From the NCBI GenBank assembly GCA_021904315.1, contig CM038919.1, positions 20,935,666-20,999,665 on the forward strand: 64,000 nucleotides of DNA, given 5' to 3'. Both the position numbers and the translations under genes were made by a program. Position 1 is the first letter of the stretch; each line of letters begins with the position of its first letter. Below the pieces are notes generated by a model. It had not been told where the DNA came from. It ran no database searches and saw only the letters and a program-made list of their open reading frames with translations. Positions 1 to 12,130 of the stretch are shown here, piece after piece. This stretch comes from Sphagnum magellanicum (Eukaryota; Streptophyta; Sphagnopsida; Sphagnales; Sphagnaceae).

Positions 1-3000
1 TGTCCCCTTAAAATGTTCCTACCAGGGTACCTGACGAAATGCCACACTAATGGGCAGCGTTTTTATTTTCAATTTTGTGATGTAGCTGAAGTGCTGATCA
101 TCCATAAGTTGATTTAGCCAGATTTGGCTACAGACTTATATATGAAAGTAGAAAAAAACCACAATCCTTCCATATTCTTGGCTACCTACTTGAACTTATC
201 ATAAAAATCTGGCAATTTGGAAAAACAAATTTTGAAACCTGGCGAATTTGGGCCATTTTTCCCATGGAAAATTTTCCTTTGCATAGGTCAAAATTTGGCA
301 AAATTTTGCCCCCAAAAAAAAACTGCATATGAGTGTCTCATTTTTCAAAATTTCCCCTGAAGTTGTTCCACTCTAGAAGTGTGCATCCACATATACTACA
401 AATCTAGGCTGAGGTTTTTACATACATAAATAAGGTTTCCGGATAAGTTCCAGTTGTAATCGGCTTGTTTTTGTGGGTCAATTTTTGCCCAATTTCAGCC
501 AGTATTCTTTTTTTCAATTTTGTAGTTTCAGAACTTTGGAGAAAATTTCCAAACTTTCAGTAAAATTAGCTGAATTTAGACTAAAAAACAGATTTTTCCA
601 AAAAAAAAACCGCTGATTTAAACCTCAAAAGCATGTTTTCACTATATATATAGGAATTTTTTTGTGAAATATTGCTCAAATTTAGGACCCATATTCACCT
701 AAAACTTACATGCATGAAGGTTTAGTTGCAACTTGATTAGGGGCCACTTGATTAGGAGGACGATCTCCCATTTCATTTTATTAATAATTATAACTTTTAA
801 ATTTTATTTTTCTTTAGTCAGCAAATCTTTGCATTAAAAGTTGTTGCCCTTGCACTTGTACAAGTTAAATCCAAAAGTGTCTCTTAAAGGAAAACCCAAT
901 TGTTTTCTTGTTCAGACGTCTCACATTCCAAGAGAAACTGTGATGGAACCCTCAGTGAGGTTATGACCCTGCTGAGCCTTCTTGTTCTTCAAATCCTTAA
1001 GCTTCGAGTTTTCAAATAAGACTTTTATTAAAAAATCAGTTTGGAGTCTAGTTTGGATCTTGTTTGTGGTTTTAAGTAGATTGCTATCACAATTATTTGA
1101 AAAAAGTGAATTCATTTTCAATAGATCACATTGTAGATAGATATTTATCTCAACAATTTTGCCAAGTCATGAGTTTGCAACATTGCAGAATCACGATCTC
1201 ACAACTAATTTCTAGAACAATGCCATACAATGATTAAAACTTTCATTTTAATTCTGCAATTTCATTTTCCAAATTGAAAATAATTGGAATGTTTTTGGAA
1301 ATTCATGTTGATGGCATATAGAACCAGAATTCCATGATTTTTGCACCTTGGGTTCTTGGAGAGGAGGTCTATTGAGTTTTCATTATATTTTGGGCAGCTT
1401 AACACTTGTGCTGATAAGCACCAGTCCATGTAGCTCACAAGTAGCAAGAATGTCATGCCATCAACACTGCTAGAATGTTGTGTTACCAACTTTTGATTGT
1501 TTTGCTTAAATGTTTTGTTGTAATTTTTGGGCTGAAAATTTAAAAGTGGGAATTTATTTTGTATGAAAAAGTTCATTCTCTTTTTGTGTTGTATTTGGGG
1601 GCACTTGTTTCTTGACTTGTTTACAAGGTTATGAGTGTGGGATGTGTAGGGCTTGTTGTTCCATAACAAGTTTGCAAAACACAAGTTTCAAACACAATTT
1701 GTGTACCTTGCTGGATGCCATGACGTTTTGTGAGACACAAATAATATGACAAATTTGGGGTTTACCAAACAAGCCCAATTTGTACATTTTTTCCATTAAA
1801 TCACAAATCCCTAAAAGTGCACAAAGAAGGTTGGGAATTAGTAGGAAAGGTTAGGTTGGATTTAGTTTTGGTGTTGTATACATTTAAAAATTTGATCATC
1901 AAAGTTTTCTATTGATTATTGTGGTTGTGAAATTGGGTTGATTGCCAATAAACCACAATTGTCATGTTCAATTGTTTCTCCGTATGAAGTGTTCTTAGTG
2001 GATGCAAGTGCCTTATTTAGTTAAAAACCCTATAGATTCAATATCCTTTAAAAATTAAGGTTTGGACAACAAAATTTAGGGTTGGTTTGGGGTACCTAGG
2101 GCTATCAATTCAGCAAGCATCATGGAGGTGCTATGAACTTCAAATGAGGTTGTTATTTTGAGCATAAGCAATGTTAATGGGTTTAGAAAACAAGGGATGT
2201 AATTCCAACCATTGACATCATCAACATCTTCAAGGGAATTTGGGCCAAATTTTGAAAAACAAGTTACATTACATCTAACATTTGTTGCCCCACTACTATG
2301 GATGAAATGCATGGAGCCACCAAGGGGTTGCATTAGTTTTCCAATGCAGTGGGCACCATTGAATTCAACAAACACTTCATCCAAAAGTTTGATACATAGT
2401 GTGATATACAACAAATGTGTAATTCCCAAATGTTTACACAAGCAAGCCCCAAAACTAGTACACAAACATGTCCTTCAATAACATACATAAGGACCACCAC
2501 CTATTTTCAATCTTATTATGGAGTTTTTTTGTGTTTTGTGAAGAAATTACCAAGGGGTATGCATGAAGAAATAGTGGAGTTTATAGGTGTTTGAGCATAA
2601 ACCCCATGAAAGTTTACAAAAGGCTTATATTTGAATGAAGAAATTGATTAACACAACTCAAAGGGTCACAAAACCATAAGTAGTCAAAAAAATGGTGCAG
2701 AATCACTTTGTTGCAACTAGCTCATTTAACATTGGCAAATGTGTTCATTTTGGTGAAATGAATCAAATGAAACATGTTGAAAGAGCAAGTGGTGACTTTT
2801 GGGTTTCTCAAGGATAATCCAAGGGGCCTACGAACTCAAATTCACTAACAAACATCCCAACAACATGGGCAAGAAAACAAGAATGTTATGCAAACGCCCA
2901 AAGGACCATTGAAAGGCTTTCAAACATCACCACATGTGGTTTCATTTATGAGCCGACTAAAAATAAAGGCTCAATGTTGGTCTTGTTGAAGGACCCATGC

Positions 3001-4531
3001 CAAAAATGATTAATCCCAAAAGAACAAGGGGAAAAATCAAATCCCATTTGTTCAATTGCAATGGGATTATTGTGGGAAATAGGGTCACAACATGGATCAT
3101 TATTATGACCCACATCTCAAATTGCACACAAATCAACCCTAGGGCAACAATGGAAGTTGAGGTTGTGAAGTTATAATGTCCAAAGGCAAAGGAAGGCAAG
3201 GACGCAGGACAAGGTCTAACCTTAAGTCAAGGCCATGGAGGTCATATAAAACAAAAAATGATGGACATAATTGTTCAGTTGGAATAGTAATTAATTGCCT
3301 TTGAAATTATAATTCTACATCCATAGGGCAATGGAAACCTATCTAACTTGATATTAATTATTATGAAATTTCACATCATGTGTGCATTAATTATTTTTCA
3401 AAAGGCAATATGAAAACAACACATCAACAAACAAGGTCAAAGTTTTAAAAAAGACGAATCAAATTTCTTAATTCCTTGTGGGGGGGGAGGAGAAGTTGAC
3501 ATATATCCACATTGTCTAGTTAATAGCTCCATGGGAGGTGAGAATAGTGGAACCATTTTGGTATCTGTTCAAAAGATAAAAGTAAAATCCTGCAACGAAA
3601 TGCACACAAAATAAAGATATAATGTTGTAACATGAAACATATTGGATCCTATGATTTGATTGGGATGCAAAATTATCACTTGTTATCAATTCTACCTAGG
3701 TTTCCTAATATTTCCCTAGCTTTTAGTGCCCATGAACTAGGCATCAATGGCTGATTCTACCAAGTCATATGCTTTCACCAACTTTTCTTTTTGGGTTTTT
3801 CCAAAGGAAGGCTTGCATGGCATAATCAATTGATGACACCTTGTTGTCTACCTTATAATTGATTATGTATAAAGGAATGCCCTGAGTGGAGGGTATTCTT
3901 TAATTTGAAGCCTTGACACCAAGGGTGTTACATGAAGCCCATGGTTGAAAATAATCAAATCTCCACAAAAATCCAATAAAAGATCTATACTTATGTCAAG
4001 GTAGGCTAGGCCTACTTAATTACATGTAGTTAACATGGGTATATCTTTGTTTATATGTACATGGTTTACACATGCAGGGGTATATGTACCTAATTTATAT
4101 GTGCATAGCCTTTACATATTTACTCCATATATACCTAACTTTACATATAATATATAGTACCTAAATATCCTACCTTACCTTGCTTATACCTTACATATAC
4201 CCTAGCCATGCATATAAACTATACAATATGTAAATACCCTAATTTACATATGTAGGTTACATGAATATTGTAAATATCCTACCCTACCTTAATTTATATA
4301 GTCAAATTTGTAAAGAATTAGTAACAATATGCTTGTAATTATTAATCAACAATATAGTTAATTATAATTATGATTTACAATATGGTTGCAATTATTAGAC
4401 ATTGTAACTATATAATTAGATAGTAGCAATTAACATTTATATTTACTTACTTCTTTATTTATTTATTTACTTCATTAATATGTATTATATAATTACTTAG
4501 GGATAATGTTGTATGAACTAAAAGGCTCTAG
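1..4531. repeat. Large direct repeat, copy A
   Basis: This block matches 57047-64000 in the same orientation, at about 90% identity by eye, from the first base of the window. Matching landmarks include the opening CCCTTAAAATGTTCC, the stretch around 960-1100, the region near 2040-2480 and the end near 4500-4531. Copy A has a 16-bp local duplication near 738-755 that copy B lacks. It lacks ~85 bp present in B (58380-58465), an 799-bp solo LTR and a ~1.7-kb segment. It has ~110 bp near 4160-4270 that B lacks. Minus-strand open frames at 1262-1684 and 2076-2465 are only partly preserved in B and match no family I know, so I do not call them genes. The left edge lies outside the window. Confidence 0.93.
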
Positions 4532-5060
4532 TGTTGTATGTCCATGTGAAAATGTTTCTCTTCCCCAAAAGCTTGTCCCATATTGTTTGTCATCCTTTCC
4601 AAATGATGAAAAATATAAATGGAAGCACCTCAAGCATGTAAAGTATTCAAAGAAGGAAGGCCACTAGGGATGAACCAATATATTGAAATGGTTCAACCTT
4701 AAAGGGAAAATTTTAAATAAAATAAAATCTTCCTACCTAGTTGGCCTAGGTGTAAACTTAATTTAAGTAGCCCACATTTAAACCTAGTCCAGTGGCCTAG
4801 TTTTAGGTGCAACCTAAGAAAGGACATAGTGTAGGTTCCTAGGGTAGGCCTAGATTGTTTAAGCCTACTTTAAGCTCCTCAACCTAGGCCTAATTGCTTA
4901 GGCTTTAGGTTTTAAATTCCTAGCCCTAAATGTAGGTGCCTATGCTTAAATAGTTAGGTTCCTAAACCTAAGTACTTAGTTTTAGGCCTAGCTTACATAT
5001 AATTTAAGTCATTTAGGTTTTAGCCATGTGGCATAGCCTAAGCAGCTAATGTTTAAATGC
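3990..5060. repeat. CCTA/TAGG-rich low-complexity tract
   Basis: This kilobase is dominated by short words such as CCTA, TAGG, CTTAGG and ACATAT, with no periodic unit and no coding potential. Its first 540 bases also occur in copy B (63630-64000). Similar tracts recur at 5990-6200, 19170-19345, 22255-22640, 22835-23080, 27290-27530, 33055-33260, 33410-33545, 52660-53160 and 53300-53540. Confidence 0.75.
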
Positions 5061-5989
5061 AATGTCAATGATTTATTTAATTAATTTTGGACTAAATTGT
5101 TAATTCTAAACTTTTCAAATTTGGTGTTTAAACAAAACATTGGAAATATCTATTTGTTGGATCATTTAGTGAGACAAAACATTATTAATATCTATTGTTA
5201 CATCATAGGGTGATCCATAAATCCAAATTTCTATCCAAATTTCCAATCTTTAAATGGCCATTTTGTTAATTGTGGACATTTCAAAAGTCCATAATTAACT
5301 AAATACATGATTATGACACCTAGCTTTAGTGGCCAATGTTTAAGTGCCACATGTCATTTGACCAATCAAAACTATGTTTGACCAATCAAACAAAGTTTGA
5401 CTAGTCACTTTAATTACCACTACACGAAACCACCCATTGAAACACTAATGAATACACATGCTACCCATGCATCTTTAAAAAACAAAAAACAAATAAAAAT
5501 TGAATTAAACCACCCAATTGCTTATTCAATGGTTTTTTCAACCCACAGGGACCAACCACTACCCTAAACCATTAAGCCTATTAGAAACCCCGTACAATGG
5601 TACCACTAGAAAATGAGTGGTTTACATAATAGTCCAACCACATGTTTTTTAGTGGTGAGGTTCGCTCCATATATCCTCAAAAGAAGATTTCCTTCCAAAA
5701 TATGTTTTTGATTTGGTTTTAATTAACATGAAAAGTTGCAAAAATCATAAATATTTGTGAATTTTCACACCCTAAATATTATTTATTTATATCAAATATA
5801 ACTTTAAATAAGGACATATAATTCCTAAATGTGGATTATATTTATTAAGTACATCATATTTACAAATACATCAAAATTTGAAATATAGTCCCCATTATTT
5901 AAGTAAATAAGTAAACTAAATTAGGTGAATCGTGCATTAAATACTGGAAAGAGGATCAGCCTTATAAAATCAAGGTCATAAAGTTCTAT
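5061..5989. other. Non-coding AT-rich stretch
   Basis: No gene is visible. Around 5350-5410 there are several copies of TTTGACCAATCAAA-like words, similar to the subterminal words of the CACTA elements elsewhere in the window. A CACTAC start at 5418 and a TAGTGGT near 5650 could bound a ~240-bp inverted-repeat remnant, but the terminal match is short. Confidence 0.4.
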
Positions 5990-6044
5990 GTAATACCTTC
6001 ATATTGTTATATTCATGGATAGATGTTGGCATTGTGTAAGTGGT

Positions 6045-6190
6045 AAGTAGGAAGGTGGGTGGGTAGGTAGGCAAGCATGTAAGTAGGCATGTAGGTAGAT
6101 GGGTAAGTAGGCAGGTATGTAGGTACGCAAGTATGCAAGTCGTAAGGAAGGTAGGTTGGTAGATAGGCAGGTAGGTAACTAGGTGGGAGG
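6045..6190. repeat. GTAG/GGTA tetranucleotide-rich tract
   Basis: Degenerate runs of GTAG, GGTA and GGCA on the plus strand are the reverse complement of the CCTAC-type tracts seen elsewhere. Any open frame over it (L, P, T and Y-rich on the minus strand) is a by-product of the repeat. Confidence 0.8.
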
Positions 6191-6254
6191 GCAAGATGAG
6201 ATTGGGAGAATACCGACTAAAAACAGAAGTCAAAGGTCAGCAGCTGAAAAGGTT

Positions 6255-7190
6255 TGACTATGGTCCAATGTTGGTTAAGACGGTGTCAAGAACCAGATGA
6301 AGAACTGTGGCCCATCCTGTGGACGGAACGGCCAACTGGTGCAGTCATGGGGGCTGGTTCACTCTGGCCATATGTACCTTGAAGGGGGGGGGGGGGGGGG
6401 GGGGGGGGTGCTGTTCTAGAAATTCAGATCCACCAGGACATGGGAGTCAAGAGCTCACTTCCAATTCCATGAACAGCCCCCCCCCCTTCCCAATCCTGAC
6501 CATACACTCATCCATGTACTTTGGAAACTTTTGTCTTAGATGGTCATCTGATGGTTCTACTTTTGGTTCTATTCGTTCGACTAGTGCTTTTGAATCTTCT
6601 ATTGGGAACACACAGTTTATGCTCCAAAAACCATGCCCTAGTAGAACCAGTCACCACCTCTTTGAAAAACCAGCTGGAGATGGTTCTAGGTGGAATAGAG
6701 ACCCTACCAGTTGTGTTCCATATTACTTTTTCTTGCTCAACCAGCATTGTCACAATGGATACAACTGAGCAATGATAAGTAACTTACTCTTCAGCAAGGC
6801 CTCTGTTTATCTGACTTTGGCAGAGTTATGGGTGTTGGTTCACTCTGGCTATGGGAGAATGCTTGTTTTGTCTGACAGTGAAGGAAATTAGTACCCATCA
6901 GTATTTTTTATTTATTTTTGGTCAATTCTGTTATGTAGCCAGAGTGCAGAGGATCCACAGAAAGATTTAGCCAAGCTTGACTACAAGCTAAATATGGATT
7001 AATTTTTTAAAAACATCCTTCAACATATTTTTTGCTACCTACTTGAACCACCTATAGAAATCTGGTAACTTTTCTTGATTTTTTTCGAATTCTGGCTATA
7101 GAAAATCCCGAAAAGAACTTGATTCTAGCACTTTTAATTTGTAATACAACTTTTTGGCTATATATGGCCAACGAAAAAAAGGCTGGTACC
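6255..7190. repeat. Dispersed repeat related to the copy A/B left end
   Basis: The stretch 6895-7085 is a diverged relative of bases 55-240: both have a TGTAGC..GAGTGC-like word, GATTTAGCC, then GCTACCTACTTGAAC and AAATCTGG in the same order. The word CTGGTTCACTCTGGCC occurs at about 6353, recurs near 6835 with changes, and again near 13280. Short overlapping open frames at 6307-6775 match nothing I recognise. Confidence 0.6.
6384..6408 (+). repeat. Poly(G) run of 25
   Basis: Twenty-five consecutive G residues, followed by a run of ten C at 6477-6486. The pair could form a G-quadruplex or a G/C stem in single strands. Exact length is likely unreliable in sequencing. Confidence 0.9.
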
Positions 7191-7829
7191 GATGGTGTTT
7201 TGCCTTACATGGAAGAAGGCCCCGACATTTGTACGTGCACATAGTTGCTATTGCAGGCAGTACAAAAGTCTCACCTCGCTCTTTTTCTTAACACGATTTC
7301 TTTTTTGGGCAGGGTTTCAGTATGGCGCGCATGTAATGTTTGGGAGAAAGAAGGGGCCGTTTGCTGGCATTTATTTACTATGGTTTAGTACATATAGGGT
7401 TTAGGCGCATGTGAAGCGCAGTAGGTAACGTGTAGGGTAAAGCCCTAGGGTGGGGATTTCCTGAAAATAAGGGGCCTATGACAAGGCGACGGCTGAGTCC
7501 AGCCCCGCATTTTGCAAATGTCCCCCACCCATGGGTAAAGCACAAGGCATAATTCATCATGAATTGAACCTATGTTGATCACCAGGGGTATGAATGGGAG
7601 GCTTCTTACACTTACAAGTAGGAATAATTTCTCTCCCATCCTCGAGGAGTAGGCATACTATCTCTCCCAATTTTGAGGAGGGAAATTGATGGATATAAGG
7701 TGTTTTCCACATACATTATATATAGGGGAAGGGTCTAGGTTTAGACCCTTCCTCTATGTAAAGCACCTCAACTTTTTTAATCTAACATTGTTTTCTTTTG
7801 ATGCATCTTTCTAACATAAAAAAGTCTTA
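7191..7829. other. Non-coding stretch, slightly GC-richer
   Basis: No recognisable gene. Small open frames at 7192-7404 and on the minus strand at 7378-7639 show no family motifs. A short GGGTCTA..TAGACCC palindrome lies near 7733-7750. Confidence 0.4.
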
Positions 7830-8800
7830 AAGTGACGTGTATGTTTTTTTTTGCCATTTTTTTTTATTGTTTTAGGTTAAACCATATGTATTTAGTAAGG
7901 CAAGCTTTTCACCTTTTTTCTTTTCGGTGCGCATTTCTCACAACAACTTTTGTTGATTTTTCATTGTATTATTTTCATTTTGCCATTCTTGCGTTTATTC
8001 TCTTTAGTGCACACTTCTTGTAGCATGGCTCCTTGCTGCGTTCTTTTCATTTTGTTGTTCTTGTTTTCCTTCTCTTTAGTATGCCCTTCATGCATCTTTT
8101 GTTGTCAACTCTTCATTGCATTCTTTTCATTTCATTGTTATTGGTTTCTTTCTCTTCAATGCATATTTCACACATCAGTTATTACAGGCTACGTGTTTCT
8201 TTCTTTTCATTTCATTGTTTTCATATCATCATTGTTTTTATTTGTTGGTTTTTTCTTCATCTTGTTGCTCTTGTTTTCAACGCACATTTCTTCCATGCAT
8301 TATTTCTTATGTTCTTTGTTTCAACAATTGCGCTATTTCGTTTATATTTTGTGCGCATTTCTTTTAACATTTTCGTTCTTTTTAATGCACACTTCATACA
8401 TGAATTGATCCAAGCTTTTTGTTGTTTTTTAAAAATTTCATTGTTCTTACATCATTTTCTCTACTCAACAACTCATTGGTTTTTCTTGATCTTACTAGCC
8501 TTATTTTCAAGGTGCATTTCTTCCATGCACTACTTCTTTTGCTCTCTATTTTAGTAATTGCATTGTTTCATTTTTGTTTCATGTGCACCTTTTCCATTGG
8601 CTCTTTCTTTGAACTTATTGTTTTTTTTTACAATCAATTTTTCTTCTTTTGTGGCTACGTTTTTATTTTGGCACATTTCAATTTTGCGCGCTTGTGTGAA
8701 CATCTTTTCTCCTTCCACCTTAATTTTTTTTTAGTTATTTCATTCATATCTTGTTTTAATTCCTCTATTGTTTGATGTGTGTAAGTTTTATTTTGCACAT
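7830..8800 (+). repeat. Pyrimidine-rich degenerate tandem array (~78 bp)
   Basis: T/C-rich plus strand made of diverged units that repeat words such as CATTGCATTCTTTTCATTT, TTGTTCTTG, TCTCTTTAGTGCACA and TTCTTCCATGCA. Equivalent points fall near 7957, 8033, 8111 and 8190, a spacing of ~76-79 bp. A larger block beginning near 8247 is repeated near 8476, about three units later. The open frames here (F, L, S, H and C-rich) follow from base composition and repetition, so I do not call them proteins. Confidence 0.7.
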
Positions 8801-9193
8801 CTATGTGACCTTTTTTTACCTTTATATTTTCATGTTTGTCTTCAGTACTAGGGCATCATGGTGTCTCTCACATTATAATTGTTTTTGCATCTTTCATCAT
8901 GCCTACTATTTGCACCTATTTTTGTCCTTTTTCTTCCCCCCATGCTCACATTTTCACTTCTTTTCCAAGTTTCATTCCTCACTTTTTAAATTTGTTATTG
9001 TTTCTTGTGTGCGGATGTTCTTTTGTTATGTTTTTGTTTTGTAAATTTTTTTAATGCAGGTTCCTCTTTGCTTACAATTTCCAACTTCATCTTGCATTTT
9101 CAAACAATGTAATGTAATTTTCTTCCTTTTCTATTTTTTTTCCCTTATGTATCTTTTTAAAAAAAAAAACTATTTTTACAATGTTTACTGTTC
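8801..9193. other. T-rich non-coding stretch
   Basis: Continues the pyrimidine-rich composition of the array without clear units; ends in TTTTTAAAAAAAAAAC. Nothing else seen. Confidence 0.5.
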
Positions 9194-9526
9194 ATGAAAC
9201 ATTTAAGAAAAAATTATGTAATGAAGGTTCTGCAGGAGGAAAAGCTCTTGATGAAGGATATATTACTTTCATCTTTTTCTTTACCTAGTGAATTTTTAAA
9301 CTTGCAACCTTCCAGTTTCTATCGTGCTATGATTACACCATCATTGATTACTAATGTCTTTGAATTGTTGTGGTCCACTAATGGAGATGACATTTATGTG
9401 AAGTGCATTCAACTTCATGAATTTATTGTTACCTTTTATGTTGATAAACCTCATGTTGATTTCACTTGGTTGCATGCTAGTATGGATAAGCCTCCTCTTC
9501 ATTCTACTATATACATCTTGAAATAG
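9194..9526 (+). CDS. Unrecognised 110-codon open frame, possible 5' part of the recombinase relic
   Basis: A 110-codon frame with ordinary amino-acid composition, unlike the low-complexity frames upstream. I recognise no domain. It lies ~350 bp ahead of the decayed tyrosine-recombinase-like gene on the same strand, and frames continue between them (for example around 9540-9640 and 9760-9870), so it may be an upstream exon or N-terminal part of that element. No start or splice signal decides this. Confidence 0.3.
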   Translation: MKHLRKNYVMKVLQEEKLLMKDILLSSFSLPSEFLNLQPSSFYRAMITPSLITNVFELLWSTNGDDIYVKCIQLHEFIVTFYVDKPHVDFTWLHASMDKPPLHSTIYILK

Positions 9527-9876
9527 CTAGTGATTTTTATGAACATTTTTAAAACCCTTACATCAGTTTACATTTGGAAGACTTTGATTTCTTTCTTAAT
9601 GCCTTTACATTTGCATTTGTTGTTGATTTTCATAGTGAAGTTTTTATTTTTGTACCTTTTCTTTTACCTCTTCTTGTATTTGATCCAAGTTTTCATTCTA
9701 ATCTTCATGTTGTTTCTTTTACATCTTTTCCTTTTGTTTAAATTAATATGCCTTCAAGACATTAGGTTGTTGAAAGGACTAATTGTGTGTCTCCTATTAG
9801 GGAGCCAATTTGAAAATTTTGGTTTCTTGAGTTTGATGATAAGGAAATGGAAAATGTCAACAAGGGAGGTTGAAAA

Positions 9877-11356
9877 ATGAGCAAATATGCCAAACTTTGG
9901 ATGAAAAATGCGTTTGATGAATGGAAATTGTTTTGTGGTTTTGACACAACAAAATTAATTGTTAATTTGTTTGAAGATGAAGGGTTGATTAAAGACCTCG
10001 TGGATATGTTGTCATCTTTTGTTTTGTAAGTTACAAAAAAGATGGTAACTTATATCCTCCAACCCGGTACAATTTTTTACCATTTCTTGAATGTCTTTAT
10101 AATTAGGTTTCTTTTTTTCATCATGTGTTTTTTTCTTTCTATCTTATTTATGCCTTTATAGGTTATGTGTTTCTTTATGTTATTAGGTTTAAGGTTTATA
10201 TGTAAATTTTAAGTTTTTTTAAAAATTCATTTTTGTTCTTATAAAAGAAACATTTCTTGTATACTTGATGTTTCTTTCTAGTTTTAATTTGTTTTTATAT
10301 TTTCTAATTGGTTTGTGTTTTTGCACATTTATGCTTTTATTATGTTTTTTGACTTGTTTTTTTTACAACATTCAAGCCTTGACACGTGACATTGGGAAAT
10401 TTGTTAGGCAAAAGTAGTAGTGACTCATGGAATTAGGTAAAACACCTACAATTCCTTTAACATATTCACAAATGCAAGGTATCATCGTGTGAAAATTATT
10501 CAAGATGAAGCAGCTCTTTGAATGTCAATAGTTAGTCTCAACAAATCAATCAAAAAATTTGACATTCTATCCATTGAAGAAAAATAAAGGATGTTGGCAC
10601 AAATAATGTGTTAACCTACATTACCTTGTAGTCTGAACTTCAAATTTGGTTATTTTTTCATGCAATTTTTAAAAATTAGAGGGTGTTTTGAATTCCTCAT
10701 GTTGATTTTAATGAATTTAATTTGGTTTCATTACCTACTTGTGTTATTTTAAGGTTTTGTCAAGGTGTCTCCAAGAGCTAGTGTATCGACATCATTCATT
10801 GTTCTATTGATCGGCTTAGGTTTATTGTTGACTACCTAGTTGTTGATGTTATTGAGACTTTCAAAAAACTTGCCCATCATCATCCTATTTCTTGGCCTAT
10901 TGATAAGCTTGGATCACATATGCTATTCTTGCAGTCTAAACCTAAATGGAGGTTTTCTCATGATGTTTGGTTCACTATTGCTCTAATTGGTCGAAACCAG
11001 TTACATTTCATTATGGGCAAACTCATTGGTGATTTTTTAGATTTGAAAAATGTTACTTTCTAATAAAAATGGTCGAGGTGTTGGAATCACCCAGATGAAG
11101 GAGGCACTTGTGCCATGTGAATACAAGATGGAAGTAACTAGTCATTGAGATTTAAATTCATATGGAAAGTAAGTTTTTAATTTTTGTTTTCTTTTTTATT
11201 TATTTTCATTTTCTTTTGTTTTTATTTATTATTATTTTTTTCATCTTCCTTTTAAGTTTTTGTTTTTTGTGTGTGTGTAGGTATAACCAAATAGATACAC
11301 ATTTTCAAAATTGGGCCATGCAACATATTATCAGTAAAGAATTGAAATTTAGTTGA
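9877..11356 (+). pseudogene. Decayed tyrosine-recombinase-like (DUF3504/Crypton-like) gene
   Basis: Pieces read in order on the plus strand. 9877-10070 gives a helical segment containing FDTTKLIVNLFEDEGLIKDL, then VTKKDGNLYPP after a TAA in place of a sense codon and a 1-base shift in an A run. 10470-10600 gives RYHRVKIIQDEAAL and later FDILSIEEK. 10900-11040 gives KPKWRFSHDVWFTIALIGRN. 11050-11168 gives NKNGRGVGITQMKEALVP, then EYKMEVTSH, a stop, and DLNSYGK. An intron of 112 bp (11169-11280, GTAAGT...TGTGTAG, phase 2) is followed by YNQIDTHFQNWAMQHIIS. The order matches the C-terminal boxes of tyrosine recombinases: an N-H-S-x-R-like box (here N-K-N-G-R, after a 1-base deletion), a T-G-H-R-like box (here T-S-H-stop) and the S-Y-x-x-Y tyrosine. 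The DUF3504 assignment is my inference from these boxes. It is clearly inactive here. Confidence 0.5.
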
Positions 11357-12130
11357 TTATTATGTTATGAAGAAGAATTTGTTAAAAAGATTGCTACCTA
11401 TGTGAAAACAAAGGTAAGTAATTGCACTTTATTTCTAAGGTTGTGTTTTTTATTAGCGACCATTTTTTTGTATTTCATTTTGTTGAAAGTTGCATGCAAA
11501 CATCAAAACTACCTACAACAATTCTAGATTCCATTGTAGATTACTTTGAAACTAATGCAAAAGGACCTAAAGAAGCAAACCAACTTCATTTTCCAAAACC
11601 ATTTTAGGGTTTCATGATAATGTTTGTCATATTTAACTTTAAGTACTGCAAGTTTTTGTCTTTCATTATTAATGTTTTTAAAAAAATGCAAGTTCGTTAT
11701 AATGTTGGAGAAAACATAGTTGCTTATAGAACTAGTCATATTGGCTTTGTGGCTATTTATGTTGCTGTGAGAATTGGTGGTCATTTTATGAATGATGACC
11801 TTTCTATTGTTGTGTTGACTTTTAAAGTTGTTGGTAGTCCTTCTCTTGTCAATGTTTTTACACCTTCTATTTTAGTGAATACAATGAACAATATGTCACC
11901 TATTGTCGTTTTTACTTATCAAAATAATGCCTTTGTACAAATACAAAATATTGGTGGATTTGTAATTGGTTTGGAAGACCCATTCTAGAACAACATGTTC
12001 AAAAATAGTTGCCCAAGTACAAAGATAGGTTGGATCCATCTTTTCATGGCCACCGTTTCATACCACCAATGTTAACACAACATCTAGCCACGTTTTCAAC
12101 AACTTTCACAATTGTCCTATTAACGTCACT
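11357..12130 (+). pseudogene. Possible 3' remainder of the recombinase-like element
   Basis: After the recombinase boxes a short exon-like piece (EEEFVKKIATYVKTK, ending at GTAAGT near 11413) is followed by a 124-codon frame at 11614-11988 containing HIGFVAIYVAVRIGGHFM and QNIGGFVIGLEDPF. Frames on the same strand continue to about 12130 with small shifts. I do not recognise a domain. Same strand and contiguity suggest it belongs to the element upstream. Confidence 0.35.

Noticed and set aside
1262-1684. A 140-codon minus-strand frame in copy A
   Set aside because: The matching region of copy B carries an ~85-bp difference and frame changes, and no protein motif is visible; likely non-coding repeat.
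5418-5657. A small MITE bounded by ACCACTA / TAGTGGT
   Set aside because: Only about seven terminal bases match, which is not enough to call an element.
5976-6233. Minus-strand frame of L, P, T and Y repeats
   Set aside because: Translation of the GTAG/CCTA simple repeat.
7950-8775. Long plus-strand frames rich in F, L, S, H and C that look like membrane proteins
   Set aside because: They lie in a T/C-rich tandem array and are explained by composition and repetition; three overlapping frames are open at once.
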